NCBI RefSeq assembly: GCF_001039355.2
Contig: NW_019774069.1
Coordinates: forward strand, 436,346-500,345
Direction: 5' to 3'
From: Lingula anatina
Lineage: Eukaryota; Brachiopoda; Lingulata; Lingulida; Lingulidae
DNA: 64,000 nt
Shown here: positions 48,301 to 57,972 of the stretch, piece by piece
How positions within the stretch are numbered: the first letter of the stretch is position 1
Layout: every line of letters starts with the position of its first letter
Program-made: the position numbers and the translations under genes
The notes under the pieces: model-generated
What the model was told of the DNA's origin: nothing
The model's input: the letters and a program-made list of their open reading frames with translations, nothing else
Database searches by the model: none

Positions 48301-51300
48301 CCTCCTGCTTGCTTTAACACTGCCTGTATAAAACTTCCTATCAGCACAGCAGTGGTGCCCTTAAGTTGGTGATCATGATGATTGGCATAAAGTAAAATGT
48401 CATGTAAATTTTGGCTGCTTTCTAGAAAAGATAAATAAGCAGTCTTTAATTCACAACTATCCAGTGTATTGAATGTGTAAAAGAATATTTTCCTAAAATG
48501 CCATCCTTCACATAAAGCATTGCCAAGTTCAGCAACAACTTGTTTAAAAACATCTATTCCATAGAACATGTAAAAGATAACTTATATAGAAATACTTAAT
48601 TATTCTTACCATCATTTACATGAAGTTTAAGGAAGAGAATCCTAGGGTAGGCTGCCAAAACATTGCTCAAACATGCTAAGGCCTGTGCTTTTATACTAAC
48701 TCTCACCACCCTGTCTGGGAATATCATCTCAGGGTAACCAGTCAACAAAAATTTACTGCACAGCAATCTAGCACAATAGGTAATGGGAGCTTCATCTAAA
48801 CTAATGAAGTCACCAATGTTCCCAGTTTTAACAGGACAAGAATTCTGTTGTTGTGTTGTAACTTGCTGAGGCTCATCTTCATCAATGTCAACATTGGCAT
48901 TCAGCCTATCCTCAGTGGATGATCTCTCCAGGTTAGGCTTATGTGAAGGACTAGGTCTGATTTCTAATAAAGTATCCATACTGCTGCTCTGTGAGCTAGC
49001 TGGATCTTCTGCTATGTTGCCAATGTCAAGGTTTGAATATGCTTCATCAACAGTACCATCCACTTCTTCTTCATCCTCATCAAGTTGAACATCCACAATA
49101 GCTTCCTCGCCTGTGCCCTGTGCCTCCCCTTCTGCCGTAACATCGCGCGAGGTCAGTTCATCTTCTGCCAGGTCAGCCATGATAGGCTCAGAGCTGTGTC
49201 CTGACAAAGCAGTGCTGGATTCAGAACCCTCAGATTCTTCATCTAAATTAGTGTCTTCTTGTGCAGAAGATACTGCCAAATCAACTAAAATTTAAATGGG
49301 AAAGTTTTAAAAATCCTGAAAAACTTTTTGTCTAATGTTTGAATTATGCATTTTTCTTCTACTTGTCTACAAGAAAAATAAAAGGTTTTAATTATAAATA
49401 ACTATAGAACATATGATCTTACTTCTGGAAAACAGTTTTAAATTCTCAGTCACATCACGTCAACACATTAGGTGAGTGTGAAAACTACACGTGAAACAAA
49501 AAATGTATGAGTCAATATGAAAAGACAGTGGTCTCAAAAACATATAATTGTATAACTTATTTTGGGGTTTGAGCTCCATGCCCAGTAGAATGATAGTAGG
49601 AAAGATTTAAGAAATTGTCAGTAACACCAAAAACAAATTATTTGACTGTGCCAATATATCTTGCCAATAATCAGGTTTTTGCCCCTGACAAAAAGGTGGC
49701 ATGCAATTATGAGCTCAGAAGTACTAACGTTCAGATGATGGTCTCCCCAACTGCTCATCCTGGTAAATGGTTGATTGTGTTATTGTGCCAGGTGTGACAA
49801 GTATGTGTAGTAACTGTGGTGGAGGGAAGCGCAGCATCTGGTGCAATGTCTCCAGTGCAGCAGTGTTCACATTGTGGTCAGGATGGTCAGTGTAGAACAA
49901 CAGCAGCTCATAGATCTGAAATGGAACACAGAGAATCAATATGTCTAATGACTCATTTAGAAGTAGTGTTGGTCATTCTATGAAAGAAAACTTACAACTT
50001 AGAGATCTAGAAACCTCTTTTTTATTGTTCATTTCAGACTTTTCTTTTAAAATAAAAGCTACTAATTGATCCTACAATTTTCTTCATTGCTTATAAACTT
50101 CAATTAACTACCATTCACAAAACTTACAAAAACAGACTACAAATACAATGAATTGGCATGCGTACAATCTATACTTTTTACATCCAAACTGCCTCAAACT
50201 TTCATGCGTAAATCTCGTTCTTAGTTCAAAGGAAATTGTTGACAAATTTTCCCTCATTGCAAATAAAACCTACAGCTATGTCTCACATATATAAAAAACT
50301 TATATATATACCTGCAATATCTGATGTGTACTTATTTGTGCATCATCTTCCCTTTTAGTCTTTCCAAAGCTTCCCTTGAGACTAAGGTCTCTGTCTGCCT
50401 GCCTGCCTAAATGTGGCAGGAGATGCCTCAAGCCCAGTAACACACCTAAGATAGCATGTGTGGGAGCATCAGCACACACTGGAACCAGCTGACCTAAAAT
50501 GACACCCAGACTCAATCAATGTCTTCACTGTGCATTATTTGATGCTTAATGCTTTTATGAAGCATTACATTCTAACAATGAATAGCGTACAAATACAAGG
50601 AGTACAACAGTCATAAGTTTCTTATTACAGTCTGGATGTGTGCATTATCGTAAAAAGTTTATTTGAATCTTCAATAATTCCATACCTGTATTTTCCCTAA
50701 TCCTTTTTTTCTTAATCTACACTAACCTATAAGCATGCCCAACATCCATGCAATGAAATGTGTTGGTTTCCGTCCATGCTGACAGATCAGGGTGACTGCA
50801 TTGGCAGCGGTGCGTCTTGTGGGGGCTGAACTGGATTTGAGGTTGGGAATGAAGGCTTTTGCTAGGCTCTGTAGGAAATCAGAATGAAAAAATAATGTCA
50901 CATGAGAACTTTACTTCAGCTAGTGCTATAAAACAAAATGCTCATGCAAAACAACAAATAAATGTGTATCAATATAAATTAATATTATTTGCCACTAGAT
51001 ATTTCTGGAAGAAACTAATATACAGACATTAATGCCATTTTTATTAATTTTACAACTGAGGTGAACAGCAATATATTCTTTATTTACAACAAAATATAAT
51101 ATGAACATTAAGAGAGATTCCACTGATATATAAGACATACTTTTGTTTCAACATCATTACAGAAAACCATCAAAACAGGAGCCATTTTCTGCATGGCTAC
51201 ATTCAAAGTTTCCTGAACTGCTTCCTCGGGCCTCTTACATATCCTACTTATGCACGGCAACAAGTTTACCACATAGGGTCTGTAACAAACAAATAAAAAA

Positions 51301-52556
51301 AGAAAAAATATATAATTATATGTAATAAGATTTCCTCTGTGATTTAGACGATTTTCTCAACAATTAAGTAAAATTTTAGAATAATTTTTATATCCACAGT
51401 TTAGAAGGTACCAAACAAAATTGCTTCAAAGTGTCTCACAGTGTAAGAAAGTCCACTACCTTAACAAATGCTTTCTACTATCATTTGTGTGGTCAAGCAC
51501 TGAGGAGCTAAACAGTAAGTTTTGAAAAGCTTACCTGCATTTCTGTGGGCGGATGAGAGAACACAACTCAGCAAATCTCCACAGTGCAGCTCTCAAACTA
51601 CGAGATGATCCATTCTTTTTTATTTCTTTATATAATTCAACTTGCAGCCGACCTAAGTTTGTGTCTATTAAGTTCTGAAATGTCATTACCAAATATATGA
51701 ATAGCATAAAAGACCTTTGTTTCTGCACAAGAGTCCAATATATCATGTAAGGCTTCCAACTGAAACAATTATAAAACGTTTTGTAGCTGTTATCATAAAA
51801 GATCACTTAATAGCTACAAAACTGCAAATTTCATGCTATCATAATTTACAATAACCATCAGGTGATAGGTGTTACAAATGCTACACATACAATACTAAAT
51901 ATTTTAAATATTCAATTTATCTTTGTACATATTTGGTTAATTTCAACAAGAGTCCATAAACTGTAAAAAGAACATTGTCTTTAAAAAAGAAATATGTTAG
52001 TTAAACCCCAATCAACCCACCTTTATAGTTCTGTTTAAGCAGTCATCAGCAACCATTCTTACATCAGACTCTGCATCATCACAGAAAAGTAAGAATGATT
52101 CTATTGCAATGCCCAAGAACTTGGGGAACTCTGCCAAAGTGCGCAAACTTGTGGAACAAATGGTTTCAGCCACCACATTACAACTGGTTATTTTATCTTT
52201 TTTGCTGACAGGCAACTGCTCCTTGAATTTTCTGTGTGACATTTAGAAAAAATGCATTATAGCAACATTGGTTTCGTTCGCAAAAAAAAGTCAAAATTTT
52301 CACTTCTTTTTTATTGTTTTGATAAACAATTCCAAAACACATACATATATATCTCTGATACATCAAGTGAATACACACAGCAATAAAAAATGAGAAAACT
52401 GATTTTTAAACCAAAGGAAAATGCAACTGTCGATTTCATTACTTAGTTCAGTGATAACTTCAATCAAACATACTTAGTGGCATCTTCTTTGGTCACTTCT
52501 GGCTGAAAAACCCTCAAGGTCTCTAAGGCCTTAACAAGTTTTTCTAAACTGGCCAT
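25426..52556 (-). CDS. HTT: Huntingtin orthologue, complete, 54 coding exons, no polyQ tract
   Basis: Giant HEAT-repeat solenoid scaffold that partners HAP40 and acts in vesicle transport, autophagy and cilium biology (vertebrate knowledge). I traced 54 GT/AG exons whose phases all match; their sum is 8925 nt, or 2974 residues plus stop (human about 3144). The N-terminus [17 protein letters not shown] matches the human N17 amphipathic helix. The next residues are [12 protein letters not shown], so there is one Gln and no polyQ or polyP. Highly conserved blocks include [125 protein letters not shown] and [13 protein letters not shown]. Exon coordinates are given in the block entries. No frameshift or internal stop was seen. 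Confidence 0.97.
30138..33483 (-). CDS. HTT: HTT exons 37-44
   Basis: Exons: 33076-33483, 32475-32652, 32113-32190, 31625-31759, 31190-31366, 30700-30955, 30397-30465 and 30138-30234, residues about 1989-2454. Exon 37 is long (408 nt) and poorly conserved apart from flanking helices. Exons 40-42 carry the best match ([54 protein letters not shown]). Exon 39's frame is fixed only by phase, so it is the least certain exon. An N lies in the intron between exons 37 and 38. Confidence 0.9.
32791..32791. other. Single N in HTT intron 37
   Basis: An ambiguous base between AATACATAT and ACTATTCCCC, inside an intron. Unlike the N at 16060 there is no repeated flank visible. The following 90 bp (32792-32880) are less AT-rich than the surroundings and include a perfect CRE, TGACGTCA, at 32853-32860. 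Confidence 0.8.
33651..36224 (-). CDS. HTT: HTT exons 30-36
   Basis: Exons: 36122-36224, 35846-35949, 35412-35487, 35028-35204, 34655-34731, 34250-34379 and 33651-33770, residues about 1726-1988. [53 protein letters not shown] and CRRVELLLA match human in order. Exon 35 ends MSLTK at a donor that is repeated downstream by a 73-75 bp tandem array; only the donor after 34250 keeps the reading frame into exon 36. Confidence 0.93.
33950..34270. repeat. 73-75 bp tandem repeat spanning the HTT exon 35 donor
   Basis: Five tandem partial units contain CCTTGGTAAGAGACATCC-like cores at about 33953, 34026, 34101, 34176 and 34249. In the minus-strand transcript each unit repeats the end of exon 35 plus the start of its intron. 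Four of the five units carry the same donor context (ACCAAG or GCCAAG before GTAGGCATAC); the unit nearest 33953 has GTCTCT. Confidence 0.85.
36520..38664. mobile_element. 2.1-kb non-autonomous DNA element in HTT intron 29
   Basis: Bounded by perfect 13-bp inverted ends TTGTACCACCAGC (36520-36532) and GCTGGTGGTACAA (38652-38664), each flanked by TA (36518-36519 and 38665-38666), a Tc1/mariner-type target duplication. No transposase ORF is seen. The left half carries a 146-bp minisatellite. Near the right end is a GC-rich stretch (38557-38612) with repeated GGAGCCGGCGGAGCC-like words and a short hairpin. A core of tandem repeats also recalls oyster pearl-type/Helentron-associated elements. Confidence 0.6.
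36689..37672. repeat. 146-bp minisatellite, about 7 units, each with a DR1 motif
   Basis: Unit starts (position of AGGTCAAAGGTCA) are 36835, 36981, 37127, 37273, 37419 and 37565, with a degenerate AGGTCAAGGGTCA at 36691. Spacing is exactly 146 bp over the last five intervals and 144 for the first. The middle units are essentially identical. Short ORFs inside it are by-products. Confidence 0.95.
38794..42874 (-). CDS. HTT: HTT exons 20-29: bridge-proximal HEAT repeats
   Basis: Exons: 42799-42874, 42402-42563, 42029-42084, 41619-41767, 41198-41331, 40559-40675, 39958-40080, 39608-39819, 39267-39409 and 38794-39022, residues about 1259-1726. This is the most conserved stretch: [82 protein letters not shown] and [16 protein letters not shown] closely match human. 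A (CA)n repeat at 42267-42335 lies in the intron between exons 21 and 22. Confidence 0.95.
42267..42335. repeat. (CA)n microsatellite in HTT intron 21
   Basis: CA dinucleotides with some CG interruptions; about 68 bp. Confidence 0.95.
43189..48421 (-). CDS. HTT: HTT exons 9-19: N-terminal domain end and variable linker
   Basis: Exons: 48257-48421, 47471-47673, 46948-47049, 46588-46688, 45980-46241, 45567-45727, 45158-45294, 44763-44898, 44301-44500, 43669-43973 and 43189-43433, residues about 587-1259. Recognisable vertebrate counterparts are [45 protein letters not shown] and [12 protein letters not shown] with RPGLYH-like and YTHFTQSLA blocks. Exons 17-18 hold a basic/Lys-rich insert ([23 protein letters not shown]) matching the variable PPSLSPIRRKGK region of human. 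Confidence 0.93.
47913..48042. repeat. Compound (TA)n, (GT)n, poly-G, poly-A low-complexity cluster in HTT intron 9
   Basis: A TA run (47913-47949), then a GT run (47989-48006), about 14 G (48007-48020) and a poly-A run (48029-48042) in 130 bp. Such a cluster is error-prone in sequencing. Confidence 0.9.
48610..49284 (-). CDS. HTT: HTT exon 8: large acidic, disordered exon
   Basis: A single 675-nt exon encodes residues about 362-586. Most of it is Glu/Asp/Ser-rich low complexity ([19 protein letters not shown]). The last 80 residues return to helical repeat ([20 protein letters not shown]). It aligns by position with the disordered region of vertebrate huntingtin that carries protease cleavage and phosphorylation sites. 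In human several exons cover this span. The vertebrate caspase motifs are not evident. Confidence 0.93.
49729..52556 (-). CDS. HTT: HTT exons 1-7: N17 and N-terminal HEAT repeats
   Basis: Exons in coding order: 52474-52556, 52021-52231, 51535-51674, 51141-51279, 50727-50868, 50312-50493 and 49729-49915, covering residues 1-361. Exon 1 holds the N17-like helix; in human the CAG repeat follows it immediately, and here the exon ends 10 codons later at DATK. Exons 2-7 carry the first HEAT repeats, including [20 protein letters not shown] and [12 protein letters not shown]. The ATG at 52554-52556 has no in-frame alternative within the exon. Confidence 0.95.
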
Positions 52557-53850
52557 AGTTTACTTATCAAAAAAGTATCTTTGAACCTATAAGAGATAAT
52601 AGATTCTATTAATGAACTCAAAAGTATATATATCATAATTTCAATGGCACTATAAAATGTCTAATGAAGACTTTCCAGTTTACTAGAAATAACTATTTGT
52701 ATAAATTACAGACTGTTAGAACAACAAGCTTCTAAATTTATATAGTAAGCATATTTATGCTACAGCTATCATCAAAGAATTAAGTAGCTATAAAGGTGCC
52801 AATTGAAAGCATTACTATATAATGAACCTTTGTTTTGTTTAAGAAGTAAAACTCTCACACTTAAAAATATAAATAAAAATAAATTCTATAATTTGGCAAT
52901 TACAAACAAAGGAAGTTTAAGACCAAAATCCTCCATGACTCTGAGCCAATCATTTGTTATTTCCCACTAATAACGAAAAAAAAAGACATTAGTAATACCA
53001 CAAGACTCATAAAATACTTGTTTATAGTTTCATATTTTATACATTGTCACTTTTTATACATGTAGTACAGAGTACACCATAATACATGGAAAGATATTTC
53101 ACTGAGGGATTTCATGGTTGCCCATATCTTGAAACTGCAATGTGGTAGAAGTATCATAATATCACACAATTAAACAGCACCAAAACCATAAAACCATGAG
53201 CAAGAGAGTGAGAGTTTAATCAGAATTGTTATCTTTCAGTCATTTCATGTTTTATTGGAAATCTGGGCCTCAAAGTCAAACATCAATACGTGCTGTGGAG
53301 CACGTGATAAAAATACAAAACCTCTGTACACAATTCTCACACTTGACAACTATGCCTTGTGTCTTAATTTTAATAGTAAAACTGACATTTATACGATGAC
53401 ACGCGGAGGATTATAAAAGGAAAACTAAAATGTGTTGAGTATCACAGACAACCTATATCATATCATGTACTCATACCAGGTAAAGTCTTGTCCTTAAGTT
53501 AACGCTCAACTTTAACACACCTTCAAACGATACAGGTACTTTCAGGTTGTTTTAAAATAACACCAACTGGTCTAGATCTTTGTAAAATATAATGCCATGA
53601 CTGGGGACTATTTATAAATAAAGCAAATGGTTTTAATTCAATAACTATCGTACTAGGACAAAAAACTTTGATTGCCTGGGGGAGGGTCACGTGCGGCTCA
53701 TCGTGCAAAGCAAAACGAGAAAAAACACAGTTTTAAATGGGTGCGACTTTGAAACTTTTCTTCCATTAACTTCCACAATAAATATACTTACAACGATAGT
53801 GCATTCTATTGCAATACAGCTTTTTTATGTTCTCTTCCTTTCCGATGAAC
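52557..53850 (-). promoter_or_regulatory. HTT 5' UTR with a 1.2-kb leader intron
   Basis: On the minus strand an acceptor (CTCTTATAG) precedes 52586, leaving 30 UTR bases before the ATG. A full-consensus donor GTAAGT occupies 53786-53791, so a non-coding first exon likely ends at 53792 and starts at about 53.85 kb, close to the TCTCGCGAGA box. No coding sequence lies between. The transcription start is inferred. Confidence 0.5.
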
Positions 53851-53871
53851 GATCGTCCCCTCCATGTTAGG

Positions 53872-53881
53872 TCTCGCGAGA
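53872..53881. promoter_or_regulatory. TCTCGCGAGA box in the HTT/UBLCP1 divergent promoter
   Basis: A perfect palindromic TCTCGCGAGA, the element bound by BANP (and linked to ZBTB33) at CpG promoters of essential genes in animals. It sits about 240 bp upstream of the UBLCP1 ATG and about 80 bp above the predicted HTT leader donor, as expected for a shared bidirectional promoter. It is one of very few CG-rich words in the window. Confidence 0.65.
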
Positions 53882-54118
53882 AAATACGTAACTTATGCAT
53901 GCTGAAGTGGAATACGTATTATTGTTTAGTCTCGAGATATTTATTTTTATTTCTATCGACAATTTTTCAGCTACAGCCCTCTTTGATTGAATTATGTTAC
54001 ATTAAAGAAACATGCTTTTGTTGGTTGAAAGATAGACGGCAACAGGGCGTCATGAAATTTGTACAATCCTTATCAAATACATGTCAACCAGCTCCGTGTC
54101 TTTGACCGAAATCTCAAA

Positions 54119-54514
54119 ATGACAGCAAAGGAGTTGACAGTGAAATGGAGTGGGCAAGAATATAAAATAACAGACTTAGACGACAGTGATACTGTTGCTG
54201 ATTTGAAAAATGCTATTAGCAAAGCTACTGGTGTACTACCAGAGAGACAGAAACTATTGGGTCTCAAGTATAAGGGTAAATTCATTTTGTCAATATACAC
54301 ATACATGTACATCAACACAGTCACTAGCAACAAAATTCATGCGTTAGCACTCCTATTGACGATTCAGAATCGTCAATAGGAGTGCTAACGCATGAATTTT
54401 CGTGCTACACAGTCACAAGTAACTTTGTAATTTTTATCACTTGTGTACTGTAAACTACCATCTTCACAATACATGTCCATCATTTATATAAATTTGAAAA
54501 ATCAGTGCAGTTTC

Positions 54515-54562
<48 letters not shown>

Positions 54563-57500
54563 ATGAAGTTATGGGTCATGTACTTCAAAAGAATTAATTC
54601 AAAAGAGTCAATTTGTGCATTGTCACATATTTACTAGAATTTTGGTGTTCAGGTTCAGATGTGTGGGATTTACTTTACTTATTCATTAATTTTGATAAAT
54701 AGCATGCTTTTAATTATTATCTAGATACACGTATTGACCAGTATAATTTCTATTTTATTTCAGCTATTTTGCCATAGTTGTTGTTTGTACAAATTATTTT
54801 GCAATTGCAGGTAGTGTGCCAGGCGATGATGTACAATTGTCCTCCCTGAAGTTAAAACCAAACACAAAAATTATGATGATGGGCACAAGGGAAGAATCTC
54901 TGGTAATGTACATTTGTATTCAATGCAAACTGTAAACAAGATATTGTAATAGTGGCACATAATAGTGACAAGATAAAGAAAACTAAGTCCTTTATCTACA
55001 GCATTTAAATTTATCTACTGTGTTGCAGGTTTGAGATGACAATTAAATAAAGTACTCTGTGTGATTCCATCCTCTTTTTTATTTATTTAATAAGAGGCCT
55101 GTGTGTACCACCTCAGAAAATAAATAACATTACTATATAAATAAGAATGTTTGTGCAGTTATAAGTCTATAAGTTTTCACAATCAAGAGAACAGAGTGAA
55201 AAAATTACATAAGCATCATGTACCAGTAAATGTAATGTTATATCAGTGCTGCAGTTTGAAGATTGTGGGGATCAGTGTGGATCTGCCCTTGGTAATGCAG
55301 CAGATGCGGTACCTGAATATCTAACACAATGCAAGGCATATAGGACTAATAATGAATGAGACACTAAGTTAACCATTGTTTCAGTGTCTTGTTTACCACA
55401 TTTTTACATAGTATTTCAAGAATATGAGAGATGCTCATAAAGCCAGGACCCAGTGTCTCTCTGTAATAAAGGCCTTATAAGATCTTATTTTGGCGATTGA
55501 CATGCAAAGTGGATTTCACATTTTATTTTATTTATATTTATTTGAAATGGGCATTAGTGTAGACAATCCAGATTGATTTATCCCTCCCCCTTCTCTCTCT
55601 CTCCTTTGAATGATTAGAATTGATTTAATTAAACCTTGGGCCCATTTAGCAAACCTATACAATGGGTCTAAGGTGAAATATTTCAGGACATGTATTCAGG
55701 TATATTATATATTAATATAAATTCAGGACATAAACATGGATGATGCATATTCTTAATTTATCTATAAACACTTACAACACTATGCTAATAGTTATCAGTG
55801 TTAAACCGCATTGTAACCATCTTTCCAGACAGGTAGTTCTTCAAGGCTTAATTGTTTCAGAAGGTCAGCTTTTGCTGCCCTGGTCCTTTGCTGTCCATAG
55901 TTTCTGCATACATATATCAGTATTTTGACTACAGGTCATTCTGCCATGGTTTCTTTGGTTATATTTACATAAGTTTGATAGTACCACAATAGTGCATATA
56001 CATTTGAAAGTCCTTGTGTATATTCTCAGGGGCTTTTGAGAATAGGGGCTATCTATAGGCCTTTGTCTTTGTCACATGTACTAACTACTAGTACTAAGTA
56101 AAGGTATTCTTAAACTTAAAATCAGAAGTTTAGATATTCAGGATTTTACCCATTTAGATTGAATGGATTTCGATGGAATTCACTTGGAGGCAACCATGGT
56201 CTTAATCAATGGAAGATAGAATCATCATGCATATACAAATGGATTTTGCAGTGTTGGTTATACATGTACTAATAGAACAAAATGTAAACATTTCTTCTGT
56301 GTCATCTCTTCAGTTGCTTTTTACTTCACAGATGATATACTGAGGATGGAATTCATTGCAAATTTGTATTGAGTATTTTGTTTTCTAAGGATTTCAGTAT
56401 GTTTTAAACATTCCAGGTGGATGTTTTGGAACCTCCTGAAGACATACCAAATGTGGTCAATGACTTTGATGTAGGAGAAGAAGAGGAAATTGAAGTCAAA
56501 GACAGGTAGATATAATCTTGATATTTGCAGTCCAAAGAAGTTGTAGATACCTTAATAAAATTGTTGTAGAAAGACAATACTCTTTCAGTATTTCTTTGGA
56601 TCACATGCTTTTACTTTCATTATATATGGGATAGACTTCATCATGTACCAGTAAAATTTTTTAAAAATGTGCCATGGACATGCTGAATTTTGCATTAATA
56701 TTTGTATTTATCTTGAAAGAGTATTTGAACACAGTAATTTCTTTTCTTTTTCACTTGTGTACAGTATTGCCACATAGATTTATTAAGACAATTTGATACA
56801 GTGCATATACATTTGATAGGGAAGAATACCTGAACAAGGTTGAGAAGCGTATTAAATCTTACAAAGTTGAGGTCATAAATGAACCAAGAGAAGGGAAAAA
56901 GTTGCTGGTGCTGGATGTGGACTACACACTTTTTGGTATGGCATTTAATATCAAAATTTTGTTTAGTATGGTTTTAAGCAACATCTCAAGTATAATAAAC
57001 TCTCTTCATAAATCAAGGTAAATCCATAAAAGATTAGTAAATGGAAAGAGAGAATGAAAAAGTGTTAAATCACAGTAGATTGAGAAAGGGGCTTTCAAAC
57101 AGTATTTTCAGTGGGATTTCTCAGCAGTATTTATAATTGATATTGATAAGCTGAAGCTACAGTTTGTGAGAACATTTTTTGTGTGTGTGAAAATTGTTCC
57201 ACTTATTTATGTTTGAGTGTTGAATTTTATAAGTCTTAGAGTAAAGTTTTATCTGCAGAGCATTCTTGGCATCATATAGTTACATAGGCCCTGAGACTGC
57301 ATAAGAGTTTATTTCCAAAATGTGTTTAATGACTGTGCAGTTGGTCCTAAATGTGTTATATTTTAACTGTTGGTGCATACTGCAGAGTTTCATGCACCTC
57401 AGTTGGATATCAATAAGAATATGTAGATTCTAGTGTAATTATGCCAATCTTTTAAAAAATTTTGCAGTTGTTTTCACATTTTTAATGATTTTTTCAGTAA

Positions 57501-57940
57501 TAACATTGTTTATTTTTCAGACCATAGATCTGTTGGGGAAACGGGCCGAGATCTCATGAGACCATTCCTTCATGAATTTTTAGCCTCTGCATATGAGGAT
57601 TATGATATTGTAATATGGTGTAGGTTTATTTTATTTCACTGAGAAGAATGATTAACTATTCTTATTTCTGTACTTATGGCGGTTCAGTGCATTAGGATAT
57701 AATCCTTTTTTTTTTGCAGAGATAATGCAAAAATAAACATTGTCATGTTATGAGATAATGGTGTCAAATCAAAACTACATTAGGGTGAATTTATTAATTC
57801 GAGCTGACAGCATAAGAGCAGTTTTTTGTGGTGAAAATTGTGTTTTTATTTTTATTTCAAACAGATCTCCCTCACCTGAGCAGCTTTTGACACGATTTTA
57901 ACACTTAATAACAATAATAAATCCTACAATTTGGTGCCAA

Positions 57941-57972
<32 letters not shown>

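Noticed and set aside
48885-49295. Plus-strand Ser-rich open frames (48885-49088 and 49113-49295)
   Set aside because: Antisense shadows of the Glu/Asp/Ser-rich HTT exon 8.
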